From Bacillota bacterium (GTDB lineage Bacteria; Bacillota; Bacilli; Alicyclobacillales; SLC66), in the NCBI GenBank assembly GCA_021846145.1, contig JAJZCJ010000002.1, forward strand, positions 1 through 45,849: a DNA stretch of 45,849 nucleotides. The letters are read 5' to 3'. Below, piece by piece: positions 1-8,335 of the stretch. The notes under the pieces were generated by a model. The model was not told the DNA's origin and made no database searches. It was given only the letters and a program-made list of their open reading frames with translations. A program made the position numbers and the translations under genes. Numbering within the stretch: position 1 is the first letter of the stretch; the number at the start of each line of letters is the position of its first letter.

Positions 1-2
1 TG

Positions 3-398
3 GTATTAAATCGTCATGAAGCGTCATTTCTAAGTGGAAACAATATCAAGAACCAACAAGATGCCATACAGTCTGCTTGGCGAATTATTGGGCGGGGTTG
101 TAATGAAGTCTTAATTACTTTAGGGGAAAATGGAGCAGTATTCATAAATGGTGTATCAGGGGAGGTCGTGTATCAGCCCGCATTTCAAGTCAAACCTATT
201 GACACTACCGGAGCAGGAGATACGATGGTAGGAAGCTTTGCAGCATATCGTCTGCAACACGGGAATGCTCAGTCTGCATTAAAATTTGCGGCTGCAGCTT
301 CTGCAATTTCTGTGCAAAAATCTGGAGCTCAACAATCTATGCCTGATTATAACCAAACAATCAATTTTTTAGGTGAGGTGAAAGGGATTTTGCCATGA
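3..398 (+). CDS. rbsK: Ribokinase/PfkB-family sugar kinase, C-terminal part
   Basis: Partial at the left edge: the reading frame enters at base 3 without a start. The readable 131 residues match the C-terminal half of ribokinase-type PfkB kinases, which phosphorylate a sugar hydroxyl with ATP in the cytoplasm. Visible are the LNRHEASFLSG segment, the LGENGA strand, the DTTGAGD anion-hole/catalytic-base motif (the second Asp is the family base) and a late ISVQKSGAQQSMP segment typical of ribokinases. It overlaps the next gene by 4 bases (ATGA), so the two are probably co-transcribed. Ribose is the likeliest substrate, but another ketose or nucleoside cannot be excluded from half a protein. Confidence 0.85.
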   Translation, partial: VLNRHEASFLSGNNIKNQQDAIQSAWRIIGRGCNEVLITLGENGAVFINGVSGEVVYQPAFQVKPIDTTGAGDTMVGSFAAYRLQHGNAQSALKFAAAASAISVQKSGAQQSMPDYNQTINFLGEVKGILP

Positions 399-1300
399 TT
401 GACTATTTGACTCCCACTGCGCCATTTGATTTTCAAAAGATGCTATTGCGGCCACTGTCCCGTCCCTCAAAAGTGACGGTGCTCGATCCGGAGACTGTGT
501 CCTATACGAGGGCGATGAGATTGGGTGCGGAAATTATCCCGATAACGGTATCTGGAGGGGGTACGGTTGATGATCCGGTACTCACCCTGTCCTATCCAGC
601 ATCTTTAACGGCACAAATGCAGGCAGAGGTTCGGAATCATGTTCGAAGAATGTTTTCCACCGATTACAATGTGACTGAATTTTATGGAAAAGTGTCCAAC
701 GATGTTAGGTGGGCACCGCTGATTAAACAACTATACGGGTTGCGCCCTGTGCAAGATGTGGATTTATTTGAAGCGATGGTGAAAATCATCATCGGGCAGC
801 AATTAAACGTGCATTTTGCGGCTACATTAGTGGATCGGTTGGTGGATCTAGGGGGCGAATTTGTCGAGTGGAATAGCAATTTGTTACCAGTATTCCCGAA
901 CCCTGAGAAGGTGGCAAGTTGGTCTTACGAACAGCTCCGTGTGCATTCATTTAGCCAGCGCAAGGCTGAATATGTGATTGATTTTGCACGAGAAGTAGCT
1001 GACGGGAAGATTGAATTTGATCGACTTTGGCATCTATCGGATGACGAGGTTTATGAAGAATTGATAATACATCGGGGAATTGGTCGGTGGACAATAGAGT
1101 GTTTTCTGCTCTTTGGCATGGGAAGGCAAGATTTGCTTCCGGCGGCCGACATTGGCGTGCAAAATGCGCTGCAAAAATTGTATGGATTTGCAGAGCGGCC
1201 AAAAGAGGCAGAAATCAGGAAATTAGCTGAAGCGTGGGCACCGTGGCGCAGCTATGCGACGTATTATTTGTGGCAAAGTTTAATCGCTGATAAAAAATAG
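395..1300 (+). CDS. alkA: DNA-3-methyladenine glycosylase II (AlkA-like, HhH-GPD)
   Basis: 301 residues. Base-excision repair glycosylase removing alkylated purines. The N-terminal third is a beta-rich AlkA-type domain. It is followed by the helix beginning MVKIIIGQQLN, the helix-hairpin-helix RGIGRWTIECFLLFGMGR, and the PAADIGVQNAL segment carrying the catalytic Asp of the HhH-GPD family. The C-terminal WAPWRSYATYYLW is the usual AlkA ending. There is no Cys4 iron-sulfur cluster, which argues against an EndoIII/MutY member. Its start overlaps the stop of the sugar kinase upstream, an unusual partner; this looks like positional rather than functional coupling. Confidence 0.9.
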   Translation: MIDYLTPTAPFDFQKMLLRPLSRPSKVTVLDPETVSYTRAMRLGAEIIPITVSGGGTVDDPVLTLSYPASLTAQMQAEVRNHVRRMFSTDYNVTEFYGKVSNDVRWAPLIKQLYGLRPVQDVDLFEAMVKIIIGQQLNVHFAATLVDRLVDLGGEFVEWNSNLLPVFPNPEKVASWSYEQLRVHSFSQRKAEYVIDFAREVADGKIEFDRLWHLSDDEVYEELIIHRGIGRWTIECFLLFGMGRQDLLPAADIGVQNALQKLYGFAERPKEAEIRKLAEAWAPWRSYATYYLWQSLIADKK

Positions 1301-1318
1301 GATAGGAGACAAAAAACA

Positions 1319-1894
1319 ATGAGTGCACATCCCATTTTAATAGAAATTGCTGAACAATTTGCAACTGAGCAACTAATCATCCGTTCGCCTTTATGGGGGG
1401 ATGGCGCGATGGTCAATGCGGCGATAATAGAGAGCATCGAGGAGCTTCGGCCATGGATGCCTTGGGCTCAACAACCACCGACTGTTGAACAGTCTGAAGA
1501 GAGTGTACGCTTAGCCCGAATTAAATTTTTGGAGCGCGCGGATATGAGACTACATGTTTTTCACAAAGAAACGGGTGAATTCATAGGTGCTAGTGGACTT
1601 CATCGCATCGATTGGATGGTGAAAAAGTTTGAAATTGGATATTGGATTCGCACGTCCCAAAGCGGCAAAGGGTTGATGACGGAGGCGGTGGAAGGGGTTA
1701 TGGACTTCGTCATCAAACAGTTGTCTGCTAATCGTCTGGAAATTCGTTGTGATGCAAATAACATTCGCAGTATGCGAATTGCAGAACGGCTTGGGTTTCG
1801 ATTGGAAGGAATTCTTCGCAGTGATACACTTGATGTGACAGGCAATCTCAGGGACACTATGGTATTTGCTAAAGTTCGCGGACAAGAATTTTAG
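1319..1894 (+). CDS. GNAT-family N-acetyltransferase (RimJ/RimL-like)
   Basis: 191 residues, preceded by the ribosome binding site TAGGAGAC. The fold is that of ribosomal-protein-type acetyltransferases: FIGASGLHRID strand, EIGYWIRTSQSGKGLMTEAV (acetyl-CoA pyrophosphate loop Q/R-x-x-G-x-G/A, here QSGKGL), and NIRSMRIAERLGFRLEGILR near the end. Such enzymes transfer acetyl from acetyl-CoA to N-terminal or small-molecule amines. The real substrate cannot be read from sequence. It sits 18 bases after the glycosylase and probably ends that short operon; it converges with the ABC permease genes. Confidence 0.88.
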   Translation: MSAHPILIEIAEQFATEQLIIRSPLWGDGAMVNAAIIESIEELRPWMPWAQQPPTVEQSEESVRLARIKFLERADMRLHVFHKETGEFIGASGLHRIDWMVKKFEIGYWIRTSQSGKGLMTEAVEGVMDFVIKQLSANRLEIRCDANNIRSMRIAERLGFRLEGILRSDTLDVTGNLRDTMVFAKVRGQEF

Positions 1895-1924
1895 CCACTC
1901 ATCATCCATGTGATCCCACCCTAC

Positions 1925-2761
1925 TTAACCTTTGACCGCTCCAGAAGTAAGACCTGCAACTACCCATTTCTGAAAGATCAGCACGAGAATTACAATGGGC
2001 ATTACAGCTACGGTAGAGGCGGCAAAAATGGTTCCGTAAGGGATCGTGAATTGTCCTCCAAATAGTGCGATACCAACGGGTATTGTACGAAATGAATTGT
2101 CTGTATTAAACACGAGCGCAAAAAAGAATTCGGTCCAGCATGCGACAAAAGTAAAAATGGCTCCTGTAAATAGTCCTGGTGTAGATAGTGGCAGAATGAT
2201 CCGAAAAACAGTGGTAAGTACTCCGGCACCATCGACACGGGCGGCTTCGTCTAATTCCCGGGGAATGCCGGCAAAATACGTACGCATGATCCAAATAGCA
2301 AAAGGCAAGTTGAAGGCGACATATGGAATAATGAGTGCTTGATAGCTATTGAGCCAACCTAGGCGTTCCATTAAGACAAAAAGGGGTGAAATGACGCTGA
2401 CCTGTGGAAAAGTGGAAATGATTAACAATGTTACCATGATGAACGTTTTGCCACGAATAGGAAGTCTGGCAATGGAGTAGCTTGCAAATGATGCGAGAAG
2501 TACCACCACGATGGTGGAAATGATCGAGACGATCAAACTGTTTCTGAAATAGACTCCAAATCCAAATTGGTTGAATGTCTGACTGTATTGAGTCAATGTG
2601 GGATGGATAGGGAAAAGTGTTGGTGGATTGGCGGTGATTTCATTGTTACCCTTAAATGAAGTAATGACCATCCAGTAAAACGGAGCAATGATTATAAGTA
2701 GCATTAGTATCAAAACAACGTAACCAATCCATTTTTTAGTTAACATCTGTGCTTTGCTCAT
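1925..2761 (-). CDS. Carbohydrate ABC transporter permease, MalG type
   Basis: 278 residues with six predicted membrane helices. The EAA loop that docks the ATPase is seen as ELDEAARVDGAGVLTTVFRIILP. It is the second permease of a CUT1-family sugar importer, pairing with the permease immediately upstream, whose stop it overlaps by 4 bases (ATGA). The C-terminal WVVAGLTSGAVKG is the usual MalG-type ending. No ATP-binding subunit gene is present in this locus, so the importer must use a shared MsmX/MsiK-type ATPase encoded elsewhere (inference from family practice). Confidence 0.93.
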   Translation of the reverse strand: MSKAQMLTKKWIGYVVLILMLLIIIAPFYWMVITSFKGNNEITANPPTLFPIHPTLTQYSQTFNQFGFGVYFRNSLIVSIISTIVVVLLASFASYSIARLPIRGKTFIMVTLLIISTFPQVSVISPLFVLMERLGWLNSYQALIIPYVAFNLPFAIWIMRTYFAGIPRELDEAARVDGAGVLTTVFRIILPLSTPGLFTGAIFTFVACWTEFFFALVFNTDNSFRTIPVGIALFGGQFTIPYGTIFAASTVAVMPIVILVLIFQKWVVAGLTSGAVKG

Positions 2762-3669
2762 TCTTCGACATCTCCTACCTGAGCCCGGAATGCTTTAATG
2801 GAAATTAATGACATAATTAAAATGATAATGACAGTAATAACTGCCACTGCCGTGCCAGGACCGTATTCAAAGTCATTAAAAATGGCTTTATAGGCGAGCA
2901 TGGCAATAGACATGGTACTCGTGCCAGGCCCCCCACCTGTCAATACAAAGGGCAGGTCAAATAGACCGAACGCTTGTAGGATTCGAAATAATGCCGCAAG
3001 TGCTAAACTTGACCTCAAGAGTGGTAAGGTGACACTAAAAAAACTTCGAAATGCTCCAGCACCGTCTATTTTTGCTGCTTCATATAAATCTGCTGGAATG
3101 AGTTGCAGTCCAGCCAGCAAAATCATGGTTACAAATGGAGTGGTCTTCCATATATCAGCGATCATGATAGAAATAGTGGCTAAATTTGGTATTCCGAGCC
3201 AGACTATGGATGAGTTGATCAGATGTAGGGATTGCAGTAGATAATCAAGTACACCGTATATTCCATTGTAGATATAGCCCCACATCTGTGCAGATATAAC
3301 CGTAATCAGCGTCCAAGGAATCAGCATCACCGCAATGGCAACCCCTCTGCCTTTAATGGGCTGGTTGATCGCAAGTGCGACGAGAAGGCCAAGGATCAAT
3401 TCAACAACCACGGTCACGATAGCGTAAACAATGGTGAAAATAAGTGCTTGATAGAACAATGAACTGTTAAAAACAATTTTATAGTTGTTCAAACCAGTAA
3501 AGCTGAAATGGAATCCATTTTGACTGGACTGAATGTTGTTGAGGCTCATCCAAATGGAATAGCCAATCGGGAATAACGTCACCAAGGCGACGAAAAACAG
3601 AGCCGGGGCGACCATGGTATAACCGGCAATTTTATAGCTACGGTCCAAGCGGCTTGTGTGTGTTCGCAA
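2758..3669 (-). CDS. Carbohydrate ABC transporter permease, MalF type
   Basis: 303 residues, first permease of the CUT1 sugar importer. It begins with a TTG codon 8 bases after AAAGGAGCG; no nearer ATG fits. Six membrane helices are visible, with the EAA loop DLYEAAKIDGAGAFRSFFSVTLP near residue 200. It lies 69 bases downstream of the binding-protein gene, separated from it by a 13-bp hairpin, and overlaps the next permease gene. Substrate is inferred from the divergent oligo-1,6-glucosidase as an alpha-glucoside such as isomaltose or isomalto-oligosaccharides. Confidence 0.92.
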   Translation of the reverse strand: MRTHTSRLDRSYKIAGYTMVAPALFFVALVTLFPIGYSIWMSLNNIQSSQNGFHFSFTGLNNYKIVFNSSLFYQALIFTIVYAIVTVVVELILGLLVALAINQPIKGRGVAIAVMLIPWTLITVISAQMWGYIYNGIYGVLDYLLQSLHLINSSIVWLGIPNLATISIMIADIWKTTPFVTMILLAGLQLIPADLYEAAKIDGAGAFRSFFSVTLPLLRSSLALAALFRILQAFGLFDLPFVLTGGGPGTSTMSIAMLAYKAIFNDFEYGPGTAVAVITVIIILIMSLISIKAFRAQVGDVEE

Positions 3670-3692
3670 GGAAATCGCTCCTTTATGGTTTT

Positions 3693-3724
3693 AGAAAAGG
3701 CGGGATTTTGTTCCCACCTTTTCT
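3693..3724 (-). terminator. Intercistronic hairpin between binding-protein and permease genes
   Basis: The arms 3693-3705 and 3712-3724 form a 13-bp stem (one G-U pair) with a 6-base loop; on the minus strand the stem starts AGAAAAGG. It lies between the stop of the binding-protein gene and the start of the MalF-type gene. In this position such hairpins usually stop part of the transcripts or protect the upstream mRNA, giving more binding protein than permease. That role is inference. Confidence 0.65.
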
Positions 3725-3738
3725 ATTTACTAAGCAAT

Positions 3739-5031
3739 TTAGAGAGAAGATGAACTAGAGGATGCAGCCAGTTGGCTGTTTGCATTATTCAACGCTGTCT
3801 TGACAGACACTTGCCCACTTAGTGCAGCGTTTATATTTTGGTAAATCGCGCTTGAGACTTTCGGGTAATTTGGCGATTGACTTGGGCGTGGAACCAAGTG
3901 TTCACTGCCGACAATTGCAAGCACCGGGTTTAGTTTTTTGATTTTTGGATCATGTTGCACTTGGTTGTTAGTGGGAATTTCTGAATATTTGGAAGCCAAT
4001 ATAGTTTGCGCAGGGACACTGGTCATCCATTTGATGAAGGTAAGATCAGCCTGTATGTGCTTGGAATGTGGATTAATGTAAAGGTTCCAGCCGCCGACCG
4101 TTCCGTAGCCAGGTGATTTTTGTCCTGCAAAAGTTGGCATTGGCACAACACCGACCTTACCTACTACGTTGGTACCCTTGGTTTGTGAGTTGGACCAAGC
4201 ATAGTCCCAATTTCTCAAGAAGGCGGCATCGCCTTGATTAAATACGTTCATGGCTTGCGGTTCTTGGAATGTGGTTACGGATGTTGGTGAAATTCCGGAG
4301 GTGATCAATGAGCGCATGAAACTAAGTGCCTTTACTGCGGCGGGCGAATTCATCACAGGTTTGCCGCTTGCATTAAATACCTGGCCACCTGCATCTGTCA
4401 GGTATTCCATCCAGTCGCATGTCAAGCCTTCATAAGAAGCGCCTTCCCAAACAAATCCATATTTAACTAAATTTTTATTGAGTAGCACCTTCGAATCATT
4501 TGCAAGTTGTTCCCACGTTTTTGGGACGGGTAAATGTGCTTTTGCCAAAAGGTCTTTTCGATAGTAGAGGAATCCGGCGTCCATGAAGAATGGTGCGCCG
4601 TATACTTTGCCTTTGTAAGTGGCACCCTTGATGAGTCCGGGGGCGAACGTGGAAAAGTAGGACGTTGGCAAATATTTATTCAGAGCCAGTGCTAATCCCG
4701 AACTTGCAAATTGACCTGGCCACACCACGTCACCCATAAATACGTCTGGTGTGGGGGAACCGCCGGAAATTTCGGTGGCAAGTGAGGCTCTGTTGGTGTC
4801 TGTATTTGTTGGTTGCGAAGTTAATTTGACGCGAATAGTGGGGTGTGATTTTTCAAAAAGTTGAATCAAGGCTTTACGGATACCGACATTGGAAATTGGA
4901 GAAGCTGCCCAATCAATGGTGGTCACGGCACTGCTGTGTTTAGAAGATGCAAAAGCTGACCCTGCCATAACAGTCAGTGACATCGCACTGGCGGACAGAA
5001 CCGACATGGATACAAGCAAAGATTTCTTCAT
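3739..5031 (-). CDS. Extracellular solute-binding protein of a CUT1 sugar ABC importer
   Basis: 430 residues from the ATG at 5031, which follows GGGAGG with good spacing; an upstream in-frame start at 5076 lacks a ribosome binding site and would bury the signal peptide. The N-terminus is a classical signal peptide (MKKSLLV, a hydrophobic core, then an AxA-type site near SAFA-SS). No lipobox cysteine is present, unlike most binding proteins of Gram-positive bacteria. The mature part has family-1 features such as PDVFMGDVVWPGQFA and GTVGGWNLYINPHSKH. The C-terminus is serine-rich (AASSSSSSL). It captures the sugar outside the membrane and delivers it to the two permeases downstream. Confidence 0.9.
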   Translation of the reverse strand: MKKSLLVSMSVLSASAMSLTVMAGSAFASSKHSSAVTTIDWAASPISNVGIRKALIQLFEKSHPTIRVKLTSQPTNTDTNRASLATEISGGSPTPDVFMGDVVWPGQFASSGLALALNKYLPTSYFSTFAPGLIKGATYKGKVYGAPFFMDAGFLYYRKDLLAKAHLPVPKTWEQLANDSKVLLNKNLVKYGFVWEGASYEGLTCDWMEYLTDAGGQVFNASGKPVMNSPAAVKALSFMRSLITSGISPTSVTTFQEPQAMNVFNQGDAAFLRNWDYAWSNSQTKGTNVVGKVGVVPMPTFAGQKSPGYGTVGGWNLYINPHSKHIQADLTFIKWMTSVPAQTILASKYSEIPTNNQVQHDPKIKKLNPVLAIVGSEHLVPRPSQSPNYPKVSSAIYQNINAALSGQVSVKTALNNANSQLAASSSSSSL

Positions 5032-5099
5032 TGATATAACCTCCCGGAGTTTTTTGTAAAGAATGCGATGGTTCATGATGAATGAAATAGACAGTACAT

Positions 5100-6134
5100 C
5101 TATGAATCATCACAGGACAAGGTGGCTACCGATTCGCGACTGACGACCCGGTGTGGCAGATTGTGTGTGCCGTTACTCACTTGAGTTCCTCCCCCCTCTA
5201 TTTTTGTGATGAGTGCTTTGACTGCTTCGTAGCCGATTTGAATAAAAGGTTGAGCGACGGTAGCTAATTTTGGCGTAACCATGTCAGCAATAGAGAGATT
5301 ATCAAAGCCGATGACGGATATATCATCCGGTACGCGCAGGTGGTGGTCATAAATGGCTCGCATAGCGCCGATAGCCATTTCGTCACTAGCAGCGCAGACA
5401 GCAGTGATGGTTTTTGTACTGGCATGGTGCAGGAGAGATTCCATGGCTCGATAGCCACTTTCATAGCGAAAATCGCCAAACACGACTAGATTTTTATGAA
5501 ATGGAAGCTGGTAGTGTTGAACTGCCATCATGTAACCGTCGTAGCGGTGTTTACCAGCAATGGTCGATTGCAGTGGACCCGAGATAAAGCCAATGTTACG
5601 ATGCCCACGCGCCACCATATAAGCCACCGCATCAAAAGCAGCCTTCTGTTCATCCACCTTAAAAGCTGGAAGATCGTGCCACGGACTCTCTGTCAGCGTG
5701 AGAACGACAGGCAAACCTACACGTGCAATCATCGAGTAATACTCTTTGGATATATAGGAACTAGAAAATATAATTCCTTCAGCTTGTTGCTGTTTTAAGA
5801 ATGCGAATCCTTCCATCACTCGTTCTGGGTCGAGTTGTGCGTCGTAGAGCAGAATATTGAATCCGCTTTCAGTTGCAGCGTTGTAAATACCTTGATAGAG
5901 TTCATTGAAAAAATAGTCTCTGATCTGGGGAATGATCACACCGATTGTTCGAGACTGTTGAACTCTTAAATTGCGGGCAATGGCATTTGGACGAAAATTA
6001 AGCGTGCGAATGACATGCATGACTTTTTCACGTGTTTCTGGCTTAACGCGCTCAGGAGAATTCAGGACGCGGGAAACAGTAGGAACTGATACTCCTGCCT
6101 GAGTGGCAATAGTGCGCATAGTAACTTTCATCAT
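5100..6134 (-). CDS. LacI-family transcriptional regulator
   Basis: 344 residues. The N-terminal helix-turn-helix (RTIATQAGVSVPTVSRVLN) and hinge (RPNAIARNLR) are canonical LacI/GalR. The rest is a periplasmic-binding-protein-like effector domain (TIGVIIPQIRDYFFNELY; ISVIGFDNLSIADMVTPKL). GGAG lies 8 bases before the first ATG. It is the first gene of the minus-strand set with the binding protein 68 bases downstream, and it is divergent from the oligo-1,6-glucosidase gene. It probably represses both directions until an alpha-glucoside binds. A LacI-type palindrome with central CG lies in the shared intergenic region. It differs from CcpA in its context-specific position, although CcpA and sugar-specific members are close relatives. 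Confidence 0.92.
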   Translation of the reverse strand: MMKVTMRTIATQAGVSVPTVSRVLNSPERVKPETREKVMHVIRTLNFRPNAIARNLRVQQSRTIGVIIPQIRDYFFNELYQGIYNAATESGFNILLYDAQLDPERVMEGFAFLKQQQAEGIIFSSSYISKEYYSMIARVGLPVVLTLTESPWHDLPAFKVDEQKAAFDAVAYMVARGHRNIGFISGPLQSTIAGKHRYDGYMMAVQHYQLPFHKNLVVFGDFRYESGYRAMESLLHHASTKTITAVCAASDEMAIGAMRAIYDHHLRVPDDISVIGFDNLSIADMVTPKLATVAQPFIQIGYEAVKALITKIEGGGTQVSNGTHNLPHRVVSRESVATLSCDDS

Positions 6135-6169
6135 TTCGGCAACTCCATTTGGTTAAACTGAAAAAAATA

Positions 6170-6185
6170 ATGATATCGATTTCAT
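6170..6185. promoter_or_regulatory. Candidate LacI-family operator
   Basis: ATGATATCGATTTCAT is a near-palindrome around a central CG with the half-site spacing of LacI/GalR operators. It matches the cre consensus WTGNAANCGNWNNCAW with one mismatch. It lies between the regulator's promoter and its start codon, so binding would at least autoregulate the regulator-transporter operon. Confidence 0.6.
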
Positions 6186-6200
6186 GCTTTTTTCATAACA

Positions 6201-6229
6201 AAAGTAACACATGTGTAACATGCCGTCAA
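6201..6229 (-). promoter_or_regulatory. Probable promoter of the lacI-type regulator/transporter operon
   Basis: On the minus strand TTGACG (6224-6229) is followed after 17 bases by TACTTT (6201-6206). The spacer contains the perfect palindrome ACACATGTGT (6207-6216), a possible second protein site. The -10 box is weak. Confidence 0.45.
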
Positions 6230-6323
6230 TTTATTTTTTCATCGACAATTATAGAAAAAGTATAGGAGTTGTCGAACGGCAGTTGAATGAGCTATCATAA
6301 TGATGAAATTTTTCTTGACTCGC

Positions 6324-6351
6324 TTGTTCCGATAGTTGCTTTTATTATAAT
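6324..6351 (+). promoter_or_regulatory. Probable promoter of the oligo-1,6-glucosidase gene
   Basis: A perfect TATAAT (6346-6351) lies 31 bases before the ATG at 6383. The best -35 is weak (TTGTTC, 6324-6329, 16-base spacer); a better TTGACT at 6315 is 25 bases away and too far. A dyad CGACAA (6243-6248) / TTGTCG (6269-6274) lies further upstream and may be an activator or repressor site. Confidence 0.5.
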
Positions 6352-6382
6352 AGTGAAAAAATGAAAAGAGGATGAGCTTACA

Positions 6383-8080
6383 ATGGATCGATCATGGTGG
6401 AAAGAAGCGGTAGTGTATCAAATCTATCCTCGTAGTTTTATGGATAGCAATGGGGATGGGGTTGGGGACCTGCGGGGAATTACGCAGCGGCTAGATTATC
6501 TCAAGAATTTGGGGATCAATGTAATTTGGCTTTGCCCTATTTATCAATCACCGAATGATGACAATGGATATGATATTAGTAATTATTTCGAAATTTCAGA
6601 AGAATATGGTACGATGGTTGATTTTGAAGAAATGCTACAGGCAATACATGCAAGAGGTATGCGCTTAATTATGGATCTTGTTGTCAATCATACATCAGAT
6701 GAGCATCCGTGGTTTATAGAATCGCGAAAATCAACGGACAATCCATATCGTGATTATTATTTTTGGCGGCCAGGCAAAGACGGTCGCGAACCTAATAATT
6801 GGGTGTCTGTGTTTGGAGGATCAGCATGGGAATATGACCCGCACACTAATGAGTACTATTTGCATTTATTTAGCAGGAAACAGCCAGATTTAAATTGGGA
6901 TCATCCAGAAGTGCGCCGTCATGTTCATGAAATTATGAAATTTTGGCTTGAAAAAGGGATCGATGGATTTCGGATGGATGTGATCAATATGATCTCCAAA
7001 GTTCCTGAATTGCCGTCTGTACTCGTGAATTCAGGTCAAATTTATGGATGGGGAGGACCATATGTTGAAAATGGCCCTCACGTTCATGACTATTTAGTTG
7101 AAATGCGTGAACAGGTGCTTGATCACTATGACACAATGACTGTGGGAGAAACAGGCGGAGTGACGACAAAGCAAGCATTGTTGTATGCGGGCAGCGAGCG
7201 CCGAGAACTTAATATGGTTTTTCAATTTGAACACAGCGATATGGATTCGGGACAGGGAGGTAAATGGGATATCATTCCTTGGACGTTGGATAAATTCAAA
7301 AGCATTATGACTAGGTGGCAGGTGGAACTGTATGATCGGGCGTGGAATAGCCTGTATTTAAACAATCATGATCAACCTAGGTCCGTGTCAAGGTGGGGGA
7401 ACGACGATCAATATCGTGTGCAGTCTGCCAAAATGTTGGCGACGTTTTTGCACATGCAACAAGGTACACCCTTTGTATATCAAGGGGAAGAGATCGGTAT
7501 GACTAATGTTAAATTTGATTCGATAGAAGATTATCACGACGTTGAAATTCATAACCTTTGGCAAGAACGAGTAATTGACGGCGAGGAAGATCCTGAATCG
7601 ATTATGAAAGCCATTCATGCGAAAGGGCGAGATAATGCCCGTACCCCCATGCAGTGGAATGACGACGTCAACGCTGGCTTTACTAAGGGGCAACCGTGGA
7701 TTAAAGTCAATCAAAATTATTCAATTATTAATGTTGAGCGAGAATTAAATGATGAGGACTCGATTTATCACTACTACCAGCGGCTGATACGTTTGCGCAA
7801 AAATCATCCGATATTGGTGTATGGCAAATACGAATTAATCACGGCGACGTCCCCAGAAATCTATGCGTATACCCGAACACTTGATGAAGAAAAGTGGATT
7901 GTGATCAATAATTTTTTTGCAGGAACACCTAAATTTATCATACCAGAAGAGTTTCTCCTCGGTCAGACTGAATTAGTGATTGCCAATTATGATGTCATGG
8001 AAGAATCGGGTCAACTCCAAGAAATTACATTGCGTCCGTATGAAACAAGGGTGTATCGATGGATTGGCACAGCATCATAG
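6383..8080 (+). CDS. Oligo-1,6-glucosidase (GH13 family)
   Basis: 565 residues, the normal length of GH13_31 intracellular alpha-glucosidases. The N-terminus WWKEAVVYQIYPRSFMDSNGDG begins the barrel. Catalytic residues are readable: nucleophile D199 in GFRMDVIN, acid/base E256 in TVGETGG, and transition-state D330 in NNHDQPR. Residue 200, next to the nucleophile, is Val; in this family Val at this place goes with alpha-1,6 specificity and Thr/Ala with alpha-1,4 (maltase) specificity. The likely role is hydrolysis of imported isomaltose or isomalto-oligosaccharides to glucose. It is divergent from the regulator and ABC importer and followed by a strong terminator. Confidence 0.93.
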   Translation: MDRSWWKEAVVYQIYPRSFMDSNGDGVGDLRGITQRLDYLKNLGINVIWLCPIYQSPNDDNGYDISNYFEISEEYGTMVDFEEMLQAIHARGMRLIMDLVVNHTSDEHPWFIESRKSTDNPYRDYYFWRPGKDGREPNNWVSVFGGSAWEYDPHTNEYYLHLFSRKQPDLNWDHPEVRRHVHEIMKFWLEKGIDGFRMDVINMISKVPELPSVLVNSGQIYGWGGPYVENGPHVHDYLVEMREQVLDHYDTMTVGETGGVTTKQALLYAGSERRELNMVFQFEHSDMDSGQGGKWDIIPWTLDKFKSIMTRWQVELYDRAWNSLYLNNHDQPRSVSRWGNDDQYRVQSAKMLATFLHMQQGTPFVYQGEEIGMTNVKFDSIEDYHDVEIHNLWQERVIDGEEDPESIMKAIHAKGRDNARTPMQWNDDVNAGFTKGQPWIKVNQNYSIINVERELNDEDSIYHYYQRLIRLRKNHPILVYGKYELITATSPEIYAYTRTLDEEKWIVINNFFAGTPKFIIPEEFLLGQTELVIANYDVMEESGQLQEITLRPYETRVYRWIGTAS

Positions 8081-8127
8081 GGGCATGGTGTTGAAATAGA
8101 AACACTATATTGAGCTTTTGGAACCAC

Positions 8128-8154
8128 AAAAGTGGCACCCACTGTGCCACTTTT
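8128..8154. terminator. Intrinsic terminator after the glucosidase gene
   Basis: The perfect 10-bp stem AAAAGTGGCA / TGCCACTTTT with a 7-base loop lies 47 bases after the stop codon. The right arm ends in TTTT, and the A-run on the left makes it usable in both directions. Confidence 0.85.
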
Positions 8155-8335
8155 AATTCTGATTTGCAGACGTATCATTTTGCAACCACGTATAGTTGTG
8201 CTCATAACAGTGAAGGATATCACTCATTTTTGTTATAAATTGACGGCTATTAATATTTTGTATTTACCCAAGCTTGCTTGTTTGTTAACATAGATGTAAG
8301 GCTGATCGTGATTTGCAATAGGGGAGCTTTGGTTG

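Noticed and set aside
682..1202. Minus-strand ORFs inside the glycosylase gene
   Set aside because: They lie antisense to a well-supported gene, have no ribosome binding site and show no family motifs; the same applies to the other overlapping antisense frames.
5496..5798. 100-codon plus-strand ORF within the lacI-type gene
   Set aside because: Antisense shadow of a convincing regulator, without recognisable motifs.
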